Source of the DNA: Solirubrobacteraceae bacterium
GTDB lineage: Bacteria; Actinomycetota; Thermoleophilia; Solirubrobacterales; Solirubrobacteraceae
Assembly (NCBI GenBank): GCA_025455895.1
Contig: JALOLQ010000136.1
Location: forward strand, 1-7,020
Direction: 5' to 3'
Length of the DNA stretch: 7,020 bases
This document shows, piece by piece, positions 1 to 5,745 of this stretch. The translations under genes were made by a program, and so were the position numbers. The notes beneath the pieces were generated by a model. It had not been told where the DNA came from, ran no database searches, and saw nothing but the letters and a program-made list of their open reading frames with translations. Position 1 is the first letter of the stretch. Every line of letters begins with the position of its first letter.

Positions 1-877
1 CACGTACGGGCCGCTGCTGTATCTCGCCTACGTCCCGTTCGAGCTGATCTGGCCCTGGAGCGGGCGCTGGGACAATCTGCCCGCCGCGCACGCGGCGGCG
101 GCGGTCTTCGACGCCGCCTGCATCCTGCTGCTGTTCCTCATCGGCCGGCGCCTGCGCGGCACGGCGCTCGGGGTCGTGCTCGTCTACGCGTGGGTGAGCT
201 ACCCGTTCACGATCTACGCGACGAACTCGGGCGTCAACGACGCGCTGCCCGCCGCGCTCGTGCTCGCCGCGATCTGGGCCCACGGCCGGCCGGCGGCGCG
301 CGGCGCGTTCTCGATGGCCGCCGGGCTGACGAAGTTCGCGCCGCTGGCGCTGCTGCCGCTGATGGCCGGGCACGCGCTCGGGCGCCGGCCCGGCCGGGCG
401 CTCGGGCGCTTCACGCTCGGCGCTGCGGCGGTCGCGGGAGCCGCCGCCGCGCTGGTGCTGCTCGAACACGACCCGGGCGTCGTGCTCGACCGCACGATCG
501 GCTTCCAGTTCGGCCGCGACGCGCCGTTCTCGCTCTGGGGCTTCTACGGCGGCGGGTGGGAGATCGCCCAGCGGGTCGTGCAGGTCGCCGTGGTGGTCTT
601 CGCCGTGGCCGTGGCCTTCGTGCCGCGCCGCGACGACGTCGTCGGCCTGGCGGCGCTGGCCGGCGCGATCCTCGCCGGCCTCCAGCTGGCGACCACGTAC
701 TGGTTCTACACGTACCTCGTCTGGGTCGCCCCGCTCGCGCTGATCGCCCTGCTCGCGCGGCTGCCCGCCCCGGCCGCCGCCCCCGCGCCCGCGGCCGCGC
801 TCAGGCCGGCGCCGGGCGGTACGGCTCGAGCACCTGCTCGATCGCGTCCGCCCGCAGCGGTGCCGAGCAGCGGATGA
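1..877 (+). CDS. Polytopic membrane protein, probable GT87/GT-C-like glycosyltransferase (5' part missing)
   Basis: The reading frame is open from base 2 and stops with TGA at 875-877, giving 291 visible residues; the true start lies upstream of the window. The chain is strongly hydrophobic. Probable membrane segments lie near visible residues 3-18, 30-48, 54-72, 80-94, 104-122, 136-154, 190-207, 212-230 and 235-252. Motifs such as YGPLLYLAYVPFE, TNSGVNDALPAAL, GLTKFAPLALLPL and FGRDAPFSLWGFYGG resemble actinobacterial DUF2029/GT87-type proteins, which are thought to move sugars from polyprenyl-phosphate donors at the membrane. The catalytic N-terminal loop is not visible, so substrate and activity cannot be judged. 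After residue 252 the protein ends in an Ala/Pro/Arg-rich tail of about 40 residues, the last part of which is encoded antisense to the 3' end of the phosphoesterase gene. It could instead be another multi-pass membrane protein; family assignment is moderate, membrane location is firm. Confidence 0.65.
   Translation, partial: TYGPLLYLAYVPFELIWPWSGRWDNLPAAHAAAAVFDAACILLLFLIGRRLRGTALGVVLVYAWVSYPFTIYATNSGVNDALPAALVLAAIWAHGRPAARGAFSMAAGLTKFAPLALLPLMAGHALGRRPGRALGRFTLGAAAVAGAAAALVLLEHDPGVVLDRTIGFQFGRDAPFSLWGFYGGGWEIAQRVVQVAVVVFAVAVAFVPRRDDVVGLAALAGAILAGLQLATTYWFYTYLVWVAPLALIALLARLPAPAAAPAPAAALRPAPGGTARAPARSRPPAAVPSSG
771..797 (-). terminator. GC-rich hairpin just past the phosphoesterase stop (possible terminator)
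   Basis: CGGCCGC (771-777) and GCGGCCG (791-797) form a perfect 7-base-pair inverted repeat around a 13-base loop. On the - strand it begins 3 bases after the phosphoesterase stop codon. There is no T-tract, and the hairpin lies within the Ala/Pro-rich tail of the opposing membrane protein gene. In DNA this GC-rich such repeats arise often by chance. Confidence 0.25.
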
Positions 878-1616
878 CGACGGCGTTGAGCCACGGGTCG
901 TCCTCGGAGGTGTCGAAGCGCACGTGCATCTGCGTGAGCAGCGACTCGATCGCCTGCTCCTTCTTCACGCCGATCACGCCGCCGCGCGGCCCGGTCATCC
1001 CGACGTCGGTGATGTAGGCCGTCCCGCCGGGGAGCACGCGCGCGTCCGCGGTCGGCACGTGGGTGTGCGTGCCGACGACCGCGGTCACGCGTCCGTCGAG
1101 GTGCCAGCCCATCGCGACCTTCTCGCTCGTCGCCTCCGCGTGCATGTCGACGAGCATGTGGTCGCAGCGGCCGGCGAGGCGCTCGACGAGCGCCTCGGCC
1201 TCGGGGAACGCCGGGCGCCCCGCGCGCAGGAAGACGTTGCCCGAGAGGTTGACGACGCCGAGGCGCACGCCGCCGCGCTCGACGATGCACGAGCCGTGCC
1301 CGGGCTGGGCGTGCAGGTAGTTCGCCGGGCGCAGGATCGGCTCGTGCGCGTCGAGGTAGGGCAGGATCTCGCGGCGGTGGTAGGCGTGGTTGCCGAGCGT
1401 GATGACGTCCACGCCGGCGGCGAACAGCTCGTCGGCGAGCTTCGGCGTGATCCCCAGGCCGCCGGCCACGTTCTCGCCGTTGACGACGACGAAGGTCGGG
1501 TCGTGGCGCTCGCGCAGGGCCGGCAGCAGGCCGAGCAGCGCGCGCCGGCCGAGGCCGCCGACGAGGTCGCCGACGAACAGGATGGTGGCCGGCGCGCCGC
1601 CGGGGTGGTGCGTCAT
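801..1616 (-). CDS. ymdB: YmdB/TIGR00282-family metallophosphoesterase (probable 2',3'-cyclic nucleotide phosphodiesterase)
   Basis: This 271-residue protein has the usual length for the family. The two-metal site is visible: D17 in GDLVGG, N46-E48-N49 in NGENVAGG, N76-H77 in the GNH motif, H159 in VDMHAEATSEK, and H184 and H186 in GTHTHVPTAD. The closing ITDVGMTGPRGGVIG block is also typical. Family members studied elsewhere bind two metal ions and hydrolyse 2',3'-cyclic (in some cases 3',5'-cyclic) nucleotides in the cytoplasm. The loop after GNH reads AYHRREI where TWD-type residues are commoner, which may be lineage variation. The start is ATG at 1616-1614, where homology to ILFVGD begins soon after; AGGA lies 8 bases upstream. 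An in-frame ATG at 1625-1623 would sit directly against the AGGA and is less likely. The gene is divergent from the ABC operon and convergent, with a 77-base overlap, with the membrane protein gene. The enzyme call is firm; the physiological substrate is unknown. Confidence 0.93.
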   Translation of the reverse strand: MTHHPGGAPATILFVGDLVGGLGRRALLGLLPALRERHDPTFVVVNGENVAGGLGITPKLADELFAAGVDVITLGNHAYHRREILPYLDAHEPILRPANYLHAQPGHGSCIVERGGVRLGVVNLSGNVFLRAGRPAFPEAEALVERLAGRCDHMLVDMHAEATSEKVAMGWHLDGRVTAVVGTHTHVPTADARVLPGGTAYITDVGMTGPRGGVIGVKKEQAIESLLTQMHVRFDTSEDDPWLNAVVIRCSAPLRADAIEQVLEPYRPAPA

Positions 1617-1623
1617 GCGCCGC

Positions 1624-1629
1624 ATCCTG
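1624..1629 (-). promoter_or_regulatory. Candidate -10 box or Shine-Dalgarno site for the phosphoesterase gene
   Basis: On the - strand the bases read CAGGAT, followed by 7 bases and the ATG at 1616. AGGA within it is a fair Shine-Dalgarno sequence 8 bases from the start. CAGGAT is also one base away from the TANNNT -10 pattern and has the same 7-base distance to the start seen at the two other operon starts in the window. A weak GACA-containing -35 candidate (CGGACA on the - strand, 1654-1649) has a long 19-base spacer. Sequence alone cannot choose between the two readings. Confidence 0.4.
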
Positions 1630-1634
1630 CCGGA

Positions 1635-1640
1635 TAGGGT
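1635..1640 (+). promoter_or_regulatory. -10 box of a probable leaderless promoter for the ABC operon
   Basis: TAGGGT fits the actinobacterial TANNNT -10 pattern and lies exactly 7 bases before the GTG at 1648, so transcription would be expected to start at or next to the start codon. No Shine-Dalgarno sequence precedes that GTG. No convincing -35 box is seen; that region falls over the first codons of the divergent phosphoesterase gene, so the two promoters would overlap. Confidence 0.55.
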
Positions 1641-1647
1641 GCGCGCG

Positions 1648-2301
1648 GTGTCCGCCGAGGCCTCCCCGCCGCACGCCCCCGCCCTCCGGGCGGAGGGCAT
1701 CGTCAAGCGCTTCGGCGAGCGGGAGGCCCTGCGCGGCGTCAGCTTCGAGGCGCGCTCCGGCGAGGTGCTCGCCGTCATCGGGCCCAACGGCGCGGGGAAG
1801 ACGACGCTGCTCGAGATCGTCGCGGGCGCCCAGGAGGCCGACGGCGGCACGGTCACCCGCCCCCCGGGCGGCGTCGGCTGGGTGCCGCAGCGCCTGTCGG
1901 TCTACACGCGCCTGACCGTCGAGGAGAACCTGCGCCTGTTCGCGCGGCTCGAGAAGCTCGAGCGCCCGCAGGAGGCGGTCGCGCGGATGCTCGACATCAC
2001 CGGGCTGCTCTCGAACCCGGACGTCGTGCTCCTCGACGAGCCCTCGGCGGCGCTCGACCCGCGCCAGCGGGCGCGCTTCTGGGTCGTCGCCGAGCGTCTC
2101 GTGCAGGACGGCGCGGCCGTGCTCTTCACCACCCACGACGTGGCCGAGGCCGAGCGCCACGCCGACCGCGTGCTCGTGATCGCCGACGGCGAGATGCTGT
2201 TCGACGGCACCGCCCAGGAGCTGCGCGCGGCCGGCCACGGCGAGCCGGGCGAGGACCTCGAGATGGCCGTCGTGCGCTTCCTCAAGGAGCGCGGGCACTG
2301 A
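1648..2301 (+). CDS. ABC transporter ATP-binding protein lacking the signature (LSGGQ) segment
   Basis: This is the cytoplasmic nucleotide-binding subunit of an ABC-2 type exporter, 217 residues from GTG at 1648. Walker A is GPNGAGKTT (45-53), the Q-loop is VPQ (Q81), Walker B is VVLLDE (126-131), the D-loop is SAALD (133-137) and the H-loop is TTHD (H163). The C-terminal VLVIADGEMLFDG block is also normal. Between ARMLDITGL (to residue 120) and SNPDVVLLDEP, the helical stretch that should carry LSGGxxQR is absent. Only 49 residues separate Q81 from the Walker B aspartate, about 25-30 fewer than in intact relatives. The frame is otherwise undamaged. The signature of one subunit closes the ATP site of its partner, so normal hydrolysis is doubtful. 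GTG 1648 was chosen because of the leaderless promoter; ATG at 1615 is an in-frame alternative adding 11 residues (MRRILPDRVRA) with no good ribosome site. The stop overlaps the permease start by one base. Confidence 0.88.
   Translation: MSAEASPPHAPALRAEGIVKRFGEREALRGVSFEARSGEVLAVIGPNGAGKTTLLEIVAGAQEADGGTVTRPPGGVGWVPQRLSVYTRLTVEENLRLFARLEKLERPQEAVARMLDITGLLSNPDVVLLDEPSAALDPRQRARFWVVAERLVQDGAAVLFTTHDVAEAERHADRVLVIADGEMLFDGTAQELRAAGHGEPGEDLEMAVVRFLKERGH
2284..2289 (+). promoter_or_regulatory. Ribosome binding site of the permease gene
   Basis: AAGGAG lies inside the last codons of the ATPase gene, 11 bases before ATG 2301. It fixes the permease start and supports coupled translation across the TGATG overlap. 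Confidence 0.7.
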
Positions 2302-3656
2302 TGGGTGCGCTGCTGGAGAAGGACCTGCGGATCCTCGGGCGCTCGCCGCTGCTCGTGGGCGTGCTGATCCTCTACCCGCTGCTCGTGGCGCTGCTGATCG
2401 GCCTCGCGCTCTCGCGCGGGCCCGAGGACCCGAAGATCGCGATCGTCAACCAGACGCCCCCGGGGGACCGCGTGGCGACGCTGGCGGGCACGAAGATCGA
2501 CACCGAGAAGTTCCTCGGCGAGCTCGAGCGCTCGGTCGACGCCGTCCCCGTCGAGACGCGCGAGGAGGCGGTGACGCTCGTCGAGGACGGTGACGTGCTC
2601 GCCGCGATCATCCTGCCGGACGACATCTCCAAGAAGCTCGAGGGCGCGGTCAACCTGTTCGGGACCGAGCCCCCGAAGATCGAGGTGATCACGAACGACT
2701 CGGACCCGGTCAAGGCCCGCTACGTCGACACCGTGATCGACGCGCGCGTCGCCGACGCCAACCGCGCGCTGTCCGCGCAGTTCGCCCAGCTCACCGCCGG
2801 CTACCTCGAGGTGCTCCTGCGCGGCGGGCGCCTCGCCCTCGGCCCGGTGGGCTTCGACATCCAGGGGCTCGGCGCGGCCAAGCGCAAGATCGACGCGGCG
2901 CTGCGCGAGCTGCCGCGCGGGACCTCCGAGCGCCGCGGCCTGGCCGAGGTCTCCGAGTTCGCCGGGATCGCGCTCGACAACCTCGACTTCTCCAACCAGC
3001 TCGTCAAGGCCGTCTCTCAGCCGCTGACCGTCGAGCGCACCGAGGTCTCCGGGCGCGACACGCCGCTGGAGACGTTCGCCGTGGCGATCGCCGCCGTCTT
3101 CTCGCTGATGCTCGTCGCGCTGCTGCTCGGCGCCGGCCTCGTCGCGCTCGAGCGCCAGGAGCACACGTTCGCGCGGCTCGTGCGCGGGCTCGTGCGCCCG
3201 GAGGGCCTGCTGGCCGAGAAGAGCCTGCTCGCCGGCGGCTGCGGGGCCGTCGTCGCCCTGATCCTGCTCGGCGTCGTGGCGCTGTTCGTGCCGCTCGAGG
3301 GCCGGTCGTTCGGCGGCTGGGCCGCCGCGCTCGCGCTCGGCGGCCTGGCCTTCGCGGCGCTCGGGGTGGCGCTCGGCGTGCTCGCGCGCGAGGTGCAGAC
3401 CGCCTCGCTGCTGGCCTTCGCGCTGGCGCTGCCGCTGGCGTTCCTCGCGCTCGTGCCGGACAACGCCGTGTCCGGCGGGATCTCGACCGCGATCGACGTC
3501 CTCTCCGCCGCGTTCCCGGCCAAGCCGTCGCTCGACGCGCTCGAGCCGGCGCTCGCGGGCGGCTCGCCGGACACCACCGCGCTCGTGCACCTCGCGATCC
3601 TCGCGGTCGTCTACTTCGCGATCGCGCGACTCGGCGTGCGCCGCCTGGCGCGGTAG
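2301..3656 (+). CDS. ABC-2 type transporter permease with a large extracytoplasmic domain
   Basis: This 451-residue integral membrane protein is the partner of the ATPase immediately upstream. The topology is that of ABC-2 exporters: a short cytoplasmic N-terminus (MGALLEKDLRILGRSP), a first membrane segment near 16-37, a long soluble extracytoplasmic region near 40-255, then probable segments near 258-282, 308-331, 337-361, 367-386 and 426-444. The soluble region begins with a KIAIVNQTPPGD-type stretch and includes AAIILPDDISKKLEG, features common in DrrB/YhgE-like permeases. A polar loop at 283-307 between the second and third segments would be cytoplasmic and is a candidate coupling region for the ATPase. 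Substrate cannot be read from the sequence; drug, lipid or polymer export are all possible. At this length it is not a CcmB-type heme-associated permease, so its nearness to hem genes need not be functional. The start is set by AAGGAG and the TGATG overlap. The reading frame appears intact even though the ATPase is abnormal. Confidence 0.88.
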   Translation: MGALLEKDLRILGRSPLLVGVLILYPLLVALLIGLALSRGPEDPKIAIVNQTPPGDRVATLAGTKIDTEKFLGELERSVDAVPVETREEAVTLVEDGDVLAAIILPDDISKKLEGAVNLFGTEPPKIEVITNDSDPVKARYVDTVIDARVADANRALSAQFAQLTAGYLEVLLRGGRLALGPVGFDIQGLGAAKRKIDAALRELPRGTSERRGLAEVSEFAGIALDNLDFSNQLVKAVSQPLTVERTEVSGRDTPLETFAVAIAAVFSLMLVALLLGAGLVALERQEHTFARLVRGLVRPEGLLAEKSLLAGGCGAVVALILLGVVALFVPLEGRSFGGWAAALALGGLAFAALGVALGVLAREVQTASLLAFALALPLAFLALVPDNAVSGGISTAIDVLSAAFPAKPSLDALEPALAGGSPDTTALVHLAILAVVYFAIARLGVRRLAR

Positions 3657-3671
3657 CGGCCCGCCGGCCGC
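3656..3671 (+). terminator. GC hairpin at the end of the ABC operon (possible terminator)
   Basis: GCGGCC (3656-3661), a four-base CGCC loop and GGCCGC (3666-3671) form a perfect 6-base-pair stem starting on the last base of the permease TAG stop. No T-run follows, so it would be an atypical terminator. It also occupies the -35 side of the putative hemB promoter, where it could have a regulatory role or simply be chance. Confidence 0.3.
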
Positions 3672-3678
3672 GCCCGAA

Positions 3679-3684
3679 TACCAT
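3679..3684 (+). promoter_or_regulatory. -10 box of a probable leaderless promoter for the hem operon
   Basis: TACCAT matches TANNNT and sits exactly 7 bases before the hemB ATG at 3692, the same spacing as at the ABC operon. The 35-base gap after the permease stop holds no Shine-Dalgarno sequence and is locally the least GC-rich spot (GAATACCAT). No clear -35 box is visible. Confidence 0.6.
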
Positions 3685-3691
3685 CCCCGCC

Positions 3692-4669
3692 ATGGCGTTC
3701 CCCGTCACCCGCCTGCGCCGGCTGCGGCGCACGCCGGCGCTGCGCGAGCTGGTGCGCGAGACGCGCCTGGACGCGGGCGACCTGGTGATGCCGCTGTTCG
3801 TCGAGGAGGGCCTCGGCGAGCCTGCGCCGATCGCCGCGATGCCGGGGATCTCGCGCCTGTCCGTCGCCGGGGCGGTCGCCGAGTGCGGCGAGCTGGTCGA
3901 GCTCGGCATCCCGGCCGTGCTGCTGTTCGGGATCCCCGCGGAGAAGGACGAGCAGGGCTCGGGCGCCTGGGCCGACGCCGGCGTCGTCCAGCAGGCGGTG
4001 CGCGCGATCAAGGCCGCGCACCCCGAGCTCGCGGTGATCACCGACCTGTGCCTGTGCGAGTACACGAGCCACGGGCACTGCGGCGCGCTCAGCGACGCCG
4101 GCGAGGTCGAGAACGACGCGACGCTCGAGCTGCTCGCGCGTGCCGCGGTGAGCCAGGCGCGCGCCGGTGCGGACGTGATCGCGCCGAGCGACATGATGGA
4201 CGGCCGCGTGGGGGCGATCCGCAGCGCGCTCGACGCGGACGGCCGGCCCGAGGTCCCGATCATGGCCTACAGCGCGAAGTTCGCCTCGGCCTACTACGGC
4301 CCGTTCCGCGAGGCCGCCGGGTCGGCGCCCGCGTTCGGCGACCGGCGCGGGTACCAGATGGACCCGGGCAATCCGGCGGAGGCGGTGCGCGAGGCCCTGC
4401 TCGACGAGCAGGAGGGCGCCGACGTCGTGATGGTCAAGCCGGCGCTCGCCTATCTCGACGTGATCCGGCGCGTCGCCGATGCCACCGCGCTGCCGGTCGC
4501 CGCGTACAACGTGAGCGGCGAGTATGCGATGGTGAAGGCCGCCGCCCGGGACGGCCTGCTCGACGAGCGGGCGACGGTCCTCGAGACGCTCACCGCGATC
4601 CGGCGCGCCGGCGCCGGCATCGTCATCAGCTACCACGCGAAGGACGCCGCACGATGGCTCAGGACGTGA
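3692..4669 (+). CDS. hemB: Porphobilinogen synthase (delta-aminolevulinic acid dehydratase)
   Basis: HemB condenses two molecules of 5-aminolevulinate to porphobilinogen in the cytoplasm, the second committed step of tetrapyrrole synthesis. The protein has 325 residues, the normal length. The zinc-site cysteines are all present: C120 and C122 in LCLCEYTSHGHCG and C130 at its end, so this is the zinc type and not the aspartate-rich magnesium type. The two active-site lysines are K196 (in MAYSAKFASAYYGPF) and K249 (in VMVKPALAYLDV), the latter expected to form the Schiff base. The N-terminus (RLRRLRRTPALRELVRET, then MPLFVEEG) and C-terminus (SYHAKDAARWL) are typical. ATG 3692 is the only start consistent with both homology and the TACCAT-N7-ATG promoter. 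It is the first visible gene of the hem operon, and its last 16 bases overlap the start of the decarboxylase gene. Confidence 0.97.
   Translation: MAFPVTRLRRLRRTPALRELVRETRLDAGDLVMPLFVEEGLGEPAPIAAMPGISRLSVAGAVAECGELVELGIPAVLLFGIPAEKDEQGSGAWADAGVVQQAVRAIKAAHPELAVITDLCLCEYTSHGHCGALSDAGEVENDATLELLARAAVSQARAGADVIAPSDMMDGRVGAIRSALDADGRPEVPIMAYSAKFASAYYGPFREAAGSAPAFGDRRGYQMDPGNPAEAVREALLDEQEGADVVMVKPALAYLDVIRRVADATALPVAAYNVSGEYAMVKAAARDGLLDERATVLETLTAIRRAGAGIVISYHAKDAARWLRT
4639..4644 (+). promoter_or_regulatory. Ribosome binding site of the siroheme decarboxylase gene
   Basis: GAAGGA within the last codons of hemB lies 9 bases before ATG 4654 and decides that start, giving a 16-base overlap with hemB. 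It contrasts with the Shine-Dalgarno-free start of hemB itself. Confidence 0.7.
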
Positions 4670-5745
4670 CCGCCACCCCGAAGATCCGCAGCCGCAAGGA
4701 GGGCGCCGCCGTCCCGCTCAGCGAGGCCGACCGGCGCCTGCTGAACCTCATGCAGGGCAGCTTCCCGCTCGTGCCGCGCCCGTACGCCGCGGTCGCGGCC
4801 GAGGCGGGGATCGCCGAGGAGCAGGTGCTCGCCGACCTCGAGCGCCTGCTGCACGACCGGATCATCCGCCAGATCACCCCGATCTACGACACGCGCGCGC
4901 TCGGCTACGACTCGATGCTCGTCGCCGCGAAGGTCGATCCCGAGCACCCCTGGCGTGCGGCGAAGATCATCAACTCGCACCCGGGCGTCTCGCACAACTA
5001 CCTGCGCAACCACGAGTTCAACATGTGGTTCACGCTGGCCGTCGAGGAGGACTCGGCGCTCGGGCTCCAGGGCACGCTCGACGTGCTCCAGGAGCTGACG
5101 GGCGCGGAGTCGATCCGCCAGCTGCCGACGCTGAAGCTCTTCAAGATCCGCATGGACCTCGAGATGGAGGGCGACACGAAGGCGCTCGCCAGCGCCGGGG
5201 TCGCCGAGGCGCCCCCCGAGCTGGACAAGCAGGAGTTCGACGAGTTCGACCGCGCCGTGATCCGGGCGACCCAGGGCGACCTGCCGGTCACGCCGGAGCC
5301 GTGGGCGCCGGCCGCCGCCGAGCTGGGCGTCACGCCCGAGGAGCTGCTCGCGCACCTCGAGGGGATGCAGGAGCGCGGGCTGCTGCGCCGCGTCGCCGCG
5401 ATCCTCTTCCACCGCCGCGCCGGCTTCTCGGCCAACGGCATGGGCGTCTGGCAGGTGCCGGAGGACCGGATCCTCGAGCTCGGCCCGCGGATGGCGGCGT
5501 TCCGCGGGATCTCCCACTGCTACCAGCGGCCGACCTACCAGGACTGGCCGTACCAGATCTTCACGATGGCCCACGGGCGCTCGAAGGAGGAGTGCGACGC
5601 GATCCTCGACGCGATCGCCGCCGAGTTCCCCGAGATCGAGGACCGCGCGACGCTCTACTCGAGCACCGAGTTCAAGAAGATCCGGCTGCTCTACTTCACC
5701 GACGACTTCCGCGCCTGGGAGCGCGAGCACGCGGGCGCGGCGTGA
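4654..5745 (+). CDS. ahbAB: Fused siroheme decarboxylase (AhbA-like half plus AhbB-like half, Lrp/AsnC fold)
   Basis: The 363-residue protein is two homologous domains in tandem. Each begins with a winged-helix-like region (about 23-75 and 195-247) followed by an AsnC/Lrp-type sensor-like domain. The first half carries GVSHNYLRNHEFNMWFTL (111-128), the AhbA/NirD-like signature. The second carries RVAAILFHRRAGFSANGMGVW (246-266) and ISHCYQRPTYQDWPYQIFTM (286-305), the AhbB/NirL/NirH-like signature. Known AhbA and AhbB proteins of sulfate reducers and archaea are separate subunits of about 150-180 residues; together they remove two acetate carboxyls from siroheme to give didecarboxysiroheme, for heme or, with Nir homologues, heme d1. 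Conserved histidines H114, H120, H288 and H307 are candidate substrate or catalytic residues. Automated pipelines may label such proteins Lrp/AsnC regulators, but the motifs and the position between hemB and hemL argue for the enzyme. The gene overlaps hemB by 16 bases and hemL by 4. The family call is strong; the end product is not decided here. Confidence 0.9.
   Translation: MAQDVTATPKIRSRKEGAAVPLSEADRRLLNLMQGSFPLVPRPYAAVAAEAGIAEEQVLADLERLLHDRIIRQITPIYDTRALGYDSMLVAAKVDPEHPWRAAKIINSHPGVSHNYLRNHEFNMWFTLAVEEDSALGLQGTLDVLQELTGAESIRQLPTLKLFKIRMDLEMEGDTKALASAGVAEAPPELDKQEFDEFDRAVIRATQGDLPVTPEPWAPAAAELGVTPEELLAHLEGMQERGLLRRVAAILFHRRAGFSANGMGVWQVPEDRILELGPRMAAFRGISHCYQRPTYQDWPYQIFTMAHGRSKEECDAILDAIAAEFPEIEDRATLYSSTEFKKIRLLYFTDDFRAWEREHAGAA

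Noticed and set aside
1617..1856. Longer N-terminus of the phosphoesterase, up to 1856
   Set aside because: The added residues are antisense to the ABC ATPase and do not resemble the family; homology and AGGA support the start at 1616.
1960..2060. Frameshift in the ATPase hiding an LSGGQ motif in another frame
   Set aside because: The other frames around the junction encode no signature motif, and the correct frame continues unbroken into Walker B, so bases are absent and not merely shifted.
706..2298. 530-codon - strand frame across the phosphoesterase and ATPase genes
   Set aside because: It is in a different frame from the phosphoesterase and yields Arg/Ala-rich sequence without domains; a shadow of GC-rich coding.
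1902..3590. Long open frame of 562 codons on the - strand opposite the ABC genes
   Set aside because: Its translation is low-complexity (Arg, Glu, Gln, His, Ala-rich) with no family motif, and it lies opposite two recognisable genes. Long antisense frames are expected at this GC content.
1648..3656. ABC pair as CcmA/CcmB-type heme or cytochrome c machinery because of the nearby hem genes
   Set aside because: The permease has 451 residues with a large extracytoplasmic domain, unlike CcmB, and a separate promoter divides the two operons.
3004..4263. 419-codon - strand frame opposite the permease end and hemB
   Set aside because: Ser/Ala/Arg-rich low-complexity translation crossing two real genes and the hem promoter; no ribosome site or homology.
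3883..4653. N-terminal extension of the decarboxylase frame through hemB
   Set aside because: This part is Arg/Gly-rich out-of-frame translation of hemB; the GAAGGA site and homology place the start at 4654.
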